From Pseudonocardiales bacterium (GTDB lineage Bacteria; Actinomycetota; Actinomycetes; Mycobacteriales; Jatrophihabitantaceae): 5,153 nt of DNA. Shown in pieces: positions 1 to 4,588 of the stretch (its first letter is position 1; every line of letters begins with the position of its first letter). Both the position numbers and the translations under genes were made by a program. The notes under the pieces were generated by a model. That model made no database searches. It saw only the letters and a list, made by a program, of their open reading frames with translations, and was not told the DNA's origin. The DNA is taken from positions 1 to 5,153 of the forward strand of contig JAVEEO010000020.1 of NCBI GenBank assembly GCA_030840415.1. Direction: 5' to 3'.

Positions 1-225
1 CCCGACTGGAACACCGCGGGCATCGAGCAGGCTCTGCGCGTGCAACTGCTGGAGCGACTGGAGCTCAAGCCGCGCAGCGCCTTCGGCCCGCTGCGGGTCG
101 CGGTCACCGGCCGGCAGGTGTCCCCGCCGCTGTTCGAGTCGATGGAACTGCTGGGCCGCGGGACCACGCTGGCCAGGCTGCGCAGCGCCCAGGACACGCG
201 CGCGGCCGCCGACGGGGCCGGCTGA
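1..225 (+). CDS. gltX: Glutamyl-tRNA synthetase, C-terminal end (partial)
   Basis: Only the last 74 codons are in the window; the reading frame is open from base 1 to the TGA at 223-225. The fragment belongs to the anticodon-binding helical domain of class I glutamyl-tRNA synthetase. It carries the family's C-terminal signature: the [17 protein letters not shown] stretch, then [14 protein letters not shown] and a final LARL helix. GluRS attaches glutamate to tRNA-Glu in the cytoplasm. In actinobacteria the enzyme is normally non-discriminating and also glutamylates tRNA-Gln, which GatCAB then amidates. That role fits the tRNA-Gln and tRNA-Glu genes directly downstream, but the catalytic domain and the residues that decide discrimination are outside the window. 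The last 12 or so residues are Ala/Asp/Gly-rich and look like a non-conserved tail. Identification is firm; the substrate range is inferred. Confidence 0.93.
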   Translation, partial: PDWNTAGIEQALRVQLLERLELKPRSAFGPLRVAVTGRQVSPPLFESMELLGRGTTLARLRSAQDTRAAADGAG

Positions 226-238
226 GTCCTCTCTGAAC

Positions 239-264
239 GGCGCCGGACATGCCGAGTCGGTGCC
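239..264 (+). terminator. Weak hairpin after gltX, possible terminator
   Basis: A 7-bp stem (239-245 with 258-264, one G-U pair) with a 12-nt loop begins 14 bases after the gltX stop. No T-run follows. It could end gltX transcripts, but the pairing is modest and some read-through into the tRNAs is possible. Confidence 0.3.
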
Positions 265-268
265 CGAT

Positions 269-298
269 TTCGAGAGCGCGCCGGACGTCGGGTAGAGT
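269..298 (+). promoter_or_regulatory. Candidate promoter for the tRNA-Gln/tRNA-Glu unit
   Basis: TAGAGT at 293-298 matches the actinobacterial housekeeping-sigma -10 form (TANNNT, often TAGNNT). A poor -35-like TTCGAG lies at 269-274 with an 18-bp spacer. Transcription would start near 305, about 34 nt before tRNA-Gln, leaving a short 5' leader for RNase P to remove. The -10 match and position are good; the -35 is weak, which is common in high-GC actinobacteria. Confidence 0.45.
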
Positions 299-338
299 CT
301 CGTCTCGGCCCACTCACGGAATCTGAGGCGGGCAGTAG

Positions 339-410
339 TGGGGTATGGGGTAATTGGCAGCCCAACTGATTCTGGTTCAGTTAGTCTAGGTTCGAGTCCT
401 GGTACCCCAG
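339..410 (+). tRNA. tRNA-Gln (anticodon CUG)
   Basis: A full 72-nt cloverleaf can be folded by eye. The acceptor stem is TGGGGTA (339-345) with TACCCCA (403-409), and the discriminator is G410. The D-stem is 348-350/361-363. The anticodon stem ACTGA/TCAGT (365-369/377-381) encloses the loop TTCTGGT with anticodon CTG at 372-374. The T-arm has loop TTCGAGT at 391-397. The 3' CCA is not encoded (CGC follows), so it must be added by CCA nucleotidyltransferase. The first pair is U1-A72, the known GatCAB identity feature of bacterial tRNA-Gln, which fits charging through Glu-tRNA(Gln). It probably shares a transcript with tRNA-Glu 74 bp downstream. Confidence 0.96.
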
Positions 411-484
411 CGCAGAAGCCGGTAACGCGGTTTGTGCACCACGAAGTGCAGCAGTTAGCGTGTTCTGCAGTAGGTTTTCCCTAG

Positions 485-557
485 GGCCCCGTCGTCTAGC
501 GGCCTAGGACGCCGCCCTCTCACGGCGGTAGCGAGGGTTCGAATCCCTTCGGGGCTA
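485..557 (+). tRNA. tRNA-Glu (anticodon CUC)
   Basis: A 73-nt cloverleaf is visible. The acceptor stem is GGCCCCG (485-491) with CGGGGCT (550-556), whose first pair is G-U, and the discriminator is A557. The D-stem is 494-496/508-510. The anticodon stem CCGCC/GGCGG (512-516/524-528) encloses the loop CTCTCAC with anticodon CTC at 519-521, reading GAG. The T-arm has loop TTCGAAT at 538-544. CCA is not encoded: CCC follows the discriminator. It lies downstream of gltX and tRNA-Gln and is followed six bases later by a strong terminator, so it is probably the last gene of the tRNA transcript. Confidence 0.96.
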
Positions 558-563
558 CCCGAT

Positions 564-596
564 CAAGAGCCTCCAGACCAGGTCTGGAGGCTCTTG
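564..596 (+). terminator. Perfect 16-bp hairpin terminator after tRNA-Glu
   Basis: Bases 564-579 are the exact reverse complement of 581-596, with one nucleotide between the arms, so the folded RNA has about a 15-bp stem closed by a 3-nt loop. It begins 6 nt after the tRNA-Glu discriminator and is followed by the short T-containing stretch TTGCCGTTT. The symmetry means it could work on either strand. It separates the tRNA unit from the secreted hydrolase gene. Confidence 0.85.
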
Positions 597-709
597 CCGT
601 TTCACGAGCCGGCCACACTTGCCGAGCAGGTTCTCCTTCAGCGGCTGCCGTCCCCGCCGATAGGCACTGGCGAAAACCGGACCGAGAAACGTTGCCGACA
701 GCCGCTTGC

Positions 710-714
710 AGGAG
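710..714 (+). promoter_or_regulatory. Shine-Dalgarno sequence that sets the hydrolase start
   Basis: AGGAG lies 6 nt upstream of the ATG at 721. The ATG at 715 touches the motif, and the in-frame TTG at 706 lies upstream of it, so both are too close or on the wrong side for initiation. The start is therefore placed at 721. Confidence 0.75.
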
Positions 715-720
715 ATGCCG

Positions 721-1713
721 ATGCGCCGCACCACCTTGTTCCGCCTGTTCGAAAAGCCCTTCCGAAGGGCAGCTGTACTGATCCTGACGGCGGCGGTGAG
801 CGGCGGTGCGCTGGTGGCAGCCGCGCCGGCCGGCTCGGCCGCGATCGTGGTGCCGAGCCTGAAGGCACCGGCCGGCCTGCTGAGCCCGATCGAGCCGCTG
901 GCCCCCTACGTCCCGCAGGTGGCCTGCCAGCCGGGCTACCGGGCGGGCACCCTGGCCCTGGGCCGGCTGCTGGTGGCGACCTATCCCAACACCAGCTTCG
1001 GCGGGCCCCGTGATTGCGGCGCCTCCCGCAGCGAGCACTACGACTCGCGGGCCGTCGACTGGATGAACTCGGTTCGCAACCCGGTGCAGGGCATGCAGGC
1101 CTACCTGGTGGTCAAGTTCCTGCTGGCGACCGACCGGTGGGGCAACACGACGGCCAATGCCCGGCGGATGGGCCTGATGTACATGATCTGGAACAACAAG
1201 ATCTGGGGCTCGTGGAACAACAAGTGGGAGGAGTACAACGGCTGTTTCAGCACTCCGCAGCCGGCCTATGACACCGCTTGCCACCGCGACCACATGCACT
1301 TCTCGCTGTCCTGGAACGGCGCGATCGGCCGGACCTCGTTCTGGAGCCGGCACGTCTGGGCAGCCACCGACTACGGGCCGTGCCGGCCGAGTGACCTGAA
1401 CTGGTCGGGCGACTACGGCAGCTTCCGCTCCACGCCCTGCCCGCGCTACCCGACGGTGAACGCTGTGGCACGCTCCTCGGTGGCCATGCAGGAGTTGGTG
1501 CGGTACTCCGGCGCCACGATGTTTCCCGGCATGCGGGGCGGGCCGATCTCGGCCGTCCAGCGGGCGTTCAACCTGCCGATCAGCGGACGCTACGACGCGA
1601 GCACGGTCGCCGCGGTGAACCGGTTCAAGGCCGCCCACCGGCTGCCCGTCAACGGCACCATCGAGGCCCGGACCTGGCGGACCCTGCTGGCCGTCTACAA
1701 GCCGAAGGCCTAG
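721..1713 (+). CDS. Secreted M15-like zinc peptidase with C-terminal peptidoglycan-binding domain
   Basis: A 330-residue exported protein. Residues 1-16 are basic, 17-39 are hydrophobic, and a signal-peptidase site is likely near AGSA at 37-40. The central part (about 67-215) resembles the actinobacterial ARB_07466-like domain, which has the M15 D,D-peptidase fold. It contains SEHYDSRAVDW (104-114; His106 and Asp113) and DHMH (190-193; His193), the expected zinc-ligand pattern, with Asp190 in the place of the M15 acidic catalytic residue. Six cysteines (69, 99, 175, 187, 221, 240) lie after the signal peptide, suggesting disulfides outside the cell. Residues about 272-325 form a PG_binding_1-type module (AVQRAFNLPISGRYDASTVAAVNRFK, split here as two motif halves around 278-302). 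The expected role is cleavage of peptidoglycan cross-links or stem peptides; substrate and activity are inferred. It appears monocistronic, between a tRNA terminator and a convergent gene. Its last codons are the first unit of a 19-bp repeat array. Confidence 0.82.
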   Translation: MRRTTLFRLFEKPFRRAAVLILTAAVSGGALVAAAPAGSAAIVVPSLKAPAGLLSPIEPLAPYVPQVACQPGYRAGTLALGRLLVATYPNTSFGGPRDCGASRSEHYDSRAVDWMNSVRNPVQGMQAYLVVKFLLATDRWGNTTANARRMGLMYMIWNNKIWGSWNNKWEEYNGCFSTPQPAYDTACHRDHMHFSLSWNGAIGRTSFWSRHVWAATDYGPCRPSDLNWSGDYGSFRSTPCPRYPTVNAVARSSVAMQELVRYSGATMFPGMRGGPISAVQRAFNLPISGRYDASTVAAVNRFKAAHRLPVNGTIEARTWRTLLAVYKPKA

Positions 1714-1801
1714 CTACCAGCCGAAGGCACACCTACCAGCCGAAGGCACAGCTACCAGCCGAAGGCACACCTACCAGCCCAAGGCACAGCGACCAGCTGA
1801 A
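1695..1801 (+). repeat. 19-bp tandem repeat array starting inside the hydrolase stop-codon region
   Basis: The period is 19 bp. Unit 0 (1695-1713) is the end of the hydrolase gene including its TAG. Units 1-4 are 1714-1732, 1733-1751, 1752-1770 and 1771-1789, with consensus CTACCAGCCGAAGGCACAS. Unit 5 (from 1790) decays after about 12 bases. Units 1 and 3 end in CAC and units 2 and 4 in CAG, so units 1+2 and 3+4 form a 38-bp higher-order duplication with a single mismatch. No unit after unit 0 contains a stop, so reading through the TAG would add 28 residues before the TGA at 1798-1800. Confidence 0.92.
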
Positions 1802-1821
1802 AAGGCTGGCAGCGTACCGAC

Positions 1822-2376
1822 TCAGCTCGACGGCTCCGGAGCGCGGACATCGCGCTCCGGAGCCGTCGTCGCGTACCGGCCGCGCCGGTGGATCAGCGGT
1901 GGCTGCTCCTCGCCGAACTCCACGTGCACCACCTCGAGCTGTACCAACTGCCCCCACCCGAGTGGGACCGGAGGCCGGTCGGAGAGCCGGCACCCGGCCC
2001 AGCAGCCCGCCCCGGACAGCACCGGCCCCCATTCGCTCTGGCTCCACTCAGCCAGCCGGAACGGGCCGCCGGGTGCCGGCGCGACGTAGCCGAAGGCGTC
2101 GGCCAGTTGCCGGTGCTGCCAGCCGAGCACGGCCACCACCGCCGCGCCGGTGTCGTGCAGCGCGTCCCACAGCTCTGACAGCGGGTCCAGTACGCCCGCG
2201 ACGTAGCCGGGATCGCCGTCGGCGACCAGCAGCGAGGAGACGGTCAGCCCGGCCCGGCCGTCGGGCGGCCCAGCGGTCCACAACGTCACCGGGGACGCCA
2301 GCCGGCCACGCAGCCGCCGGACCGGGCTGCGGTCGGCTTCCGGCGGCAGGAACGGGTGCTCGCCGGAGATGGTCAT
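1822..2376 (-). CDS. Flavin reductase-like FMN-binding split-barrel protein
   Basis: A 184-residue protein read leftwards, ending at the stop at 1822-1824. It resembles actinobacterial flavin reductase-domain proteins. Visible features are RLASPVTLWTA (25-35) leading into the barrel, RAGLTVSSLLVADGDPGYV (41-59; the GLTVSS strand that typically contacts FMN phosphate), an LLDAL-like helix near 66-76, and a final barrel segment LVQLEVVHVEF (144-154) before PPLIHRRGRYA. The family binds FMN and commonly reduces flavin with NAD(P)H or acts as a partner of flavin-dependent oxygenases; no partner gene is nearby, so the substrate is unknown. The ATG at 2376 (MTISGEHPF) is chosen because conserved sequence starts soon after it. 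An upstream in-frame start at 2463 would add a low-complexity Arg/Pro-rich leader. There is no good Shine-Dalgarno sequence, so the mRNA may be leaderless. The C-terminal 14 residues are encoded by a hairpin terminator. Confidence 0.78.
   Translation of the reverse strand: MTISGEHPFLPPEADRSPVRRLRGRLASPVTLWTAGPPDGRAGLTVSSLLVADGDPGYVAGVLDPLSELWDALHDTGAAVVAVLGWQHRQLADAFGYVAPAPGGPFRLAEWSQSEWGPVLSGAGCWAGCRLSDRPPVPLGWGQLVQLEVVHVEFGEEQPPLIHRRGRYATTAPERDVRAPEPSS
1828..1868. terminator. Perfect 18-bp inverted repeat between convergent genes
   Basis: Bases 1828-1845 are the exact reverse complement of 1851-1868, with loop GACAT (1846-1850). The stem is very GC-rich and sits between the ends of the rightward hydrolase gene and the leftward flavin reductase-like gene, so it can act as a bidirectional terminator. 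It lies inside the final codons of the leftward gene, where it encodes the mirrored peptide APERDVRAPE. No clear T-run follows on either strand. Confidence 0.82.
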
Positions 2377-2483
2377 GGCCCCAGTCTGGCACCGGCACCG
2401 AGGCCGTCCGGGCCGCCCCGGGCGCGTTCGGCAGTCCCGCCGGCTGATGGCAGAGTGGGGCACTGGCAGACGGGAGTGCGGCG
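2377..2483. promoter_or_regulatory. Divergent intergenic region with weak promoter candidates
   Basis: This 107-bp gap lies between two diverging genes and should hold both promoters. Rightward, CAGAGT at 2451-2456 is a -10-like hexamer with a poor -35 candidate (2428-2433, 17-bp spacer), giving a start near 2462 and leaving room for the GGGAG ribosome site. Leftward, CAGACT (2383-2388 on the minus strand) ends 6 nt before the ATG at 2376, the spacing expected for a leaderless transcript. Neither hexamer has the consensus first T. No clear operator symmetry is seen. Confidence 0.3.
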
Positions 2484-3362
2484 ATGAGTCTTCGGGTCGG
2501 ACTGGTGGGCAACGGCCACTGGGCGCGGGTCACCCATGCGGCCGGCCTGCAGAGTGAACCGTCGGTCGAGCTCAGCGGGATCTGGGGGCGGAACCGGGCG
2601 AAGACCCAGGCGCTGGCCGCCGAGCTGGGCACCACCGGCTATGCCGAGGTCGAAGCCCTGTTCGACGCGGTGGATGCGGTGGCCTTCTCCGTACCGCCCC
2701 AGGTGCAGTCCGAACTGGCGGTGCGAGCCGCCCGGGCGGGCAAGCACCTGTTGCTGGAGAAACCGATCGCGGTGTCGGTCGACGCGGCACAGGAGCTGGC
2801 CGGCGCGGTGGCCGAAGCCGGCGTCGCCTCCGTGGTGTTCTTCACCGGGCGCTTCGACGCGGGCCAGCGACAGTGGCTGGAGCAGGTCGCGCAGCGCTCG
2901 GACTGGGACGGCGCGGCCGGGCTCTGGCTCGGGTCCGCCTTCGCCGCGGACAGCCCGTTCGACACCCCCTGGCGCCACGACAAGGGCGGCCTGTGGGACG
3001 TCGGCCCGCATGCGCTGGCGCTGCTGACCGGGGCGTTCGGTGAGATCGTCGAGATCACCGCTCGGCCGGGCCGCCGCGATCTGGTGTACCTGATCCTGCG
3101 GCACGCCAGCGGCCTGAGCAGCAGCTACGCGGTCAGCATCGACACTCCCGAGGCAGCCTCCCAGGTCAGCCTGACCGTCTGGGGAGCGGCGGGTCGGTCG
3201 GAGTTGCCGGCACTGCTGGAGCCCAGCCAGGCGCTGGCAACCGCCGCCCGGGAGCTGGCGCTGGCGGCCCGGCAGCCAGTACCCAGCCATCCCTGCGACG
3301 TGCGGCTGGGCCTTTCGGTGGTGCGGCTGCTCGCCGAGGCCCAACGCCAGCTCGACCGATGA
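2484..3362 (+). CDS. Gfo/Idh/MocA-family NAD(P)-dependent oxidoreductase
   Basis: A 292-residue cytoplasmic protein. Residues 1-70 form an N-terminal Rossmann fold opening with RVGLVGNGHWAR (4-15), a GxGxxA-type dinucleotide loop. The family EKP motif is at 92-94, where Lys93 is the usual catalytic/cofactor lysine. The C-terminal alpha/beta domain has GGLWDVGPHALALL (168-181), matching the GGG-x3-D-x-G-x-H signature with Asp172 and His176. The family mostly oxidises or reduces hydroxyl/keto groups of sugars, inositols and related compounds; the substrate cannot be read here. At 292 residues it is shorter than many members (about 330-390). The start is supported by GGGAG at 2472-2476, 7 nt upstream. 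The stop overlaps the next gene's ATG, indicating co-translation with the adenylate kinase-like gene. Confidence 0.88.
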   Translation: MSLRVGLVGNGHWARVTHAAGLQSEPSVELSGIWGRNRAKTQALAAELGTTGYAEVEALFDAVDAVAFSVPPQVQSELAVRAARAGKHLLLEKPIAVSVDAAQELAGAVAEAGVASVVFFTGRFDAGQRQWLEQVAQRSDWDGAAGLWLGSAFAADSPFDTPWRHDKGGLWDVGPHALALLTGAFGEIVEITARPGRRDLVYLILRHASGLSSSYAVSIDTPEAASQVSLTVWGAAGRSELPALLEPSQALATAARELALAARQPVPSHPCDVRLGLSVVRLLAEAQRQLDR

Positions 3363-3943
3363 AAGCGCAGCAGGCAGGAACTGCGACGAGGGTGATGCTG
3401 CTGGGTGCGCCGGGCTCGGGCAAGGGCACCCAGGGCGAGCGACTGGCCCGGCGACTGGATGTGCCGCACATCTCCTCCGGCGACCTGCTGCGCGCCGAGG
3501 TCCGCGACGGCACCGCGCTCGGCACCACGGCCCGCGGCTACCTGGACTCGGGTCGACTGGTGCCCGACGACCTGGTCTTCGACCTGGTGCTGCCGGCGGT
3601 GCTGGCAGCGGCGGAGGCGGGCGGCTACCTCCTGGACGGTTTTCCTCGGTCGGTGGCGCAGGCGGTCCGGGCCGACCAGCTGCTGACCCGCTCCGGTGCC
3701 GAACTGCAGCGGGTGGTTTTCCTGTCCGCCGACGACGACCTGCTGGCCGGCCGGCTGCTGGAGCGGGCCGCCGCCGCCGGGCGCAGTGACGACACCGCCG
3801 AGGTGATCGCCGACCGGCTGCGGGTCTTCGAACGCGAGACCCGGCCGCTGGTCGAGCACTACCGGGCGCGGGGCATGCTGCGCGAGGTGGCTGCCGACCA
3901 GCCGGTGGAGGAGGTCACCGAGGCGGTCCTGCGGGCGCTGTAA
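3359..3943 (+). CDS. Adenylate kinase family protein (short, LID-less type)
   Basis: A 194-residue protein with the adenylate kinase core: P-loop GAPGSGKGTQ (16-25, Lys22), ISSGDLLRAEV (38-48; Arg45 is the expected AMP-site arginine), YLDSGRLVPDDLV (61-73), DGFPRS (93-98; Arg97 conserved) and GRSDDTAEVIADRL (141-154; Arg142 at the phosphate-binding position). The LID insertion between about 134 and 142 is only a few residues, as in short bacterial and cytosolic AK1-like enzymes, with no zinc-finger cysteines. The expected reaction is ATP + AMP = 2 ADP. Actinobacteria normally carry the essential adk in the secY-map ribosomal-protein operon, so this copy next to an oxidoreductase is probably a paralogue. 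The start at 3359 rests on the ATGA overlap and gives about 10 extra N-terminal residues before the core. A start at 3392 or 3395 would fit the family better but has no well-spaced ribosome site. Confidence 0.87.
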   Translation: MKAQQAGTATRVMLLGAPGSGKGTQGERLARRLDVPHISSGDLLRAEVRDGTALGTTARGYLDSGRLVPDDLVFDLVLPAVLAAAEAGGYLLDGFPRSVAQAVRADQLLTRSGAELQRVVFLSADDDLLAGRLLERAAAAGRSDDTAEVIADRLRVFERETRPLVEHYRARGMLREVAADQPVEEVTEAVLRAL

Positions 3944-4180
3944 GTGCGCGCAGAATCGAGGATTCAATGCTCGCCATCGTAATAAATCGGACCGGTGTTC
4001 GACATTCCTATCCCCACGCGTGCAAGCACCGGCTAGACTACCTAGATCGGCTATACAGCCAGCCGTGAACGATTCCGTTCAAAAGTAGGTCGACGCCGCT
4101 GGCGGGGCACGCTGAGCCATCAGGTTCTAGGGCTGGTGCCGCGGGTTGCGTTCCACCTCTGGTTGATCTCTGAGGTCCGC
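3944..4180. other. AT-richer intergenic region before the small-gene cluster
   Basis: This 237-bp region shows no convincing gene. Near its left end is a small hairpin, GAATC-GAG-GATTC (3953-3965), ten bases after the adenylate kinase-like stop; it may be a weak terminator. The stretch at about 3953-4060 is visibly less GC-rich than its flanks and holds several -10-like hexamers: TAGACT (4034-4039), TAGATC (4043-4048) and TATACA (4052-4057). None has a good -35 at 16-18 bp. CCGGTG/CACCGG (3992-3997/4027-4032) is a loose inverted repeat. A promoter for the 4181 gene is likely here, but I cannot choose one. Confidence 0.4.
4172..4175 (+). promoter_or_regulatory. Shine-Dalgarno sequence for the 95-residue protein
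   Basis: GAGG lies 5 nt before the ATG at 4181. It favours this start over an in-frame GTG at 4136, which would add 15 residues and has no ribosome site. Confidence 0.5.
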
Positions 4181-4468
4181 ATGACCACACTGCCAGACAG
4201 CCGCCTCTCGCCGGACGGCGAGCCCGACTATCACGACCGCTCCTTCGCCGACATCGTGGAGCGCCTGTTTCGCGAATTCGAGGACCGCCTGTCCCTCACC
4301 GCCATCGTCGAGGTGGTCAGGGAATCCCGCCAGCACCTGCGGGGCTCGCCGATCGGTGCATTGCCCGAGCTCACCGAGCGGCTGGCGCACGAGCGCCTGG
4401 AACGGCTCGTGCAGGTCGCCGGCGGTGACGAGCCGGTACCGGCTCCGCACCTGACCATTCTGTCCTGA
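4181..4468 (+). CDS. Small helical protein, three-helix-bundle-like, function unknown
   Basis: A 95-residue soluble, acidic protein with no signal peptide or membrane segment. After a polar N-terminus (1-19) come three predicted amphipathic helices: FADIVERLFREFED (22-35), LTAIVEVVRESRQHLRG (39-55) and ALPELTERLAHERLERLV (60-77). The pattern V-x2-L-x3-F, then V-x2-VV-x7-L, then a loop and a long Arg/Glu/Leu helix resembles small actinobacterial proteins annotated as three-helix-bundle dimerisation domains. I recognise this only from the pattern and cannot assign a function. Its right-hand neighbours are a CsbD protein and a GlsB/YeaQ protein, so a stress role is possible by association only. 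The last four codons and the stop belong to a 19-bp tandem duplication continuing downstream, and a perfect 16-bp palindrome lies just before them. Confidence 0.68.
   Translation: MTTLPDSRLSPDGEPDYHDRSFADIVERLFREFEDRLSLTAIVEVVRESRQHLRGSPIGALPELTERLAHERLERLVQVAGGDEPVPAPHLTILS
4430..4445. repeat. Perfect 16-bp palindrome near the end of the 4181 gene
   Basis: GAGCCGGTACCGGCTC is its own reverse complement and lies within codons 83-89 of the small helical protein. It could form a cruciform or RNA hairpin just before the stop, or be a dyad protein-binding site. A chance coding palindrome is also possible in such GC-rich DNA. Confidence 0.5.
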
Positions 4469-4493
4469 CCGACCAATTCTGTCCTGACCGACC
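4457..4493 (+). repeat. 19-bp-period tandem duplication over the stop of the 4181 gene
   Basis: ATTCTGTCCTGACCGACC occurs at 4457-4474 and, after one A, exactly again at 4476-4493, a period of 19 bp. Copy 1 contains the last codons (Ile, Leu, Ser) and the TGA at 4466-4468. Copy 2 lies wholly downstream, with its TGA in another frame. Confidence 0.9.
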
Positions 4494-4520
4494 GGCCGGG
4501 CGAGAGTTCCAACCAGAGCG

Positions 4521-4551
4521 ATCGCCGCAGGCCGGTGCAAGAACCGGCGAT
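4521..4551 (+). promoter_or_regulatory. Overlapping hairpins upstream of csbD-like gene
   Basis: Two stems share bases 4545-4548 and cannot form together: GCCGGT/ACCGGC (4531-4536/4543-4548, 6-nt loop) and ATCGCCG/CGGCGAT (4521-4527/4545-4551, 17-nt loop). They lie about 40 nt before the CsbD start. They may be a weak terminator for the preceding gene or mRNA leader structure; neither is followed by a T-run. Confidence 0.35.
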
Positions 4552-4576
4552 GCCCGCAGGGTGTCCCGTCGAATGT

Positions 4577-4582
4577 GAGGAG
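4577..4582 (+). promoter_or_regulatory. Strong Shine-Dalgarno sequence for the CsbD protein
   Basis: GAGGAG sits 6 nt before the ATG at 4589 across an A-rich AAAAAT spacer, an efficient arrangement. It excludes the upstream in-frame GTG at 4535, which would add 18 unrelated residues. Confidence 0.85.
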
Positions 4583-4588
4583 AAAAAT

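Noticed and set aside
240..286. Direct repeat GCGCCGGAC at 240-248 and 278-286
   Set aside because: Nine bases repeated in GC-rich DNA is expected by chance and no other copy or symmetry supports an operator.
411..484. Possible small RNA between the two tRNAs
   Set aside because: Only a 5-bp hairpin (435-439/446-450) is visible; the spacer is best read as processed-out precursor sequence.
637..666. Possible promoter TTCAGC-18 bp-TAGGCA before the hydrolase gene
   Set aside because: Both hexamers match poorly (the -10 lacks the final T), so I did not list it although a promoter must lie in 597-709.
520..1638. Long minus-strand open frame (372 codons) opposite the hydrolase gene
   Set aside because: It is the antisense shadow of a clear gene in GC-rich DNA. 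Its end, reading PKGFEPS, is the reverse strand of tRNA-Glu, a well-known false-ORF signature.
2373..3344. Minus-strand open frame (323 codons) opposite the Gfo/Idh gene
   Set aside because: It has low-complexity Arg/Gly/Gln composition, no domain motifs and no ribosome site, while the plus strand encodes a family with clear motifs.
3125..3967. Minus-strand open frame (280 codons) opposite the oxidoreductase end and adenylate kinase gene
   Set aside because: It is antisense to a P-loop kinase with intact motifs; its composition is typical of third-position GC bias.
4559..4564. SigB-like -10 (GGGTGT) before the csbD-like gene
   Set aside because: It is one base off the GGGTAY form and has no GTTT/GNNT element 14-16 bp upstream; suggestive only because of the gene's family.
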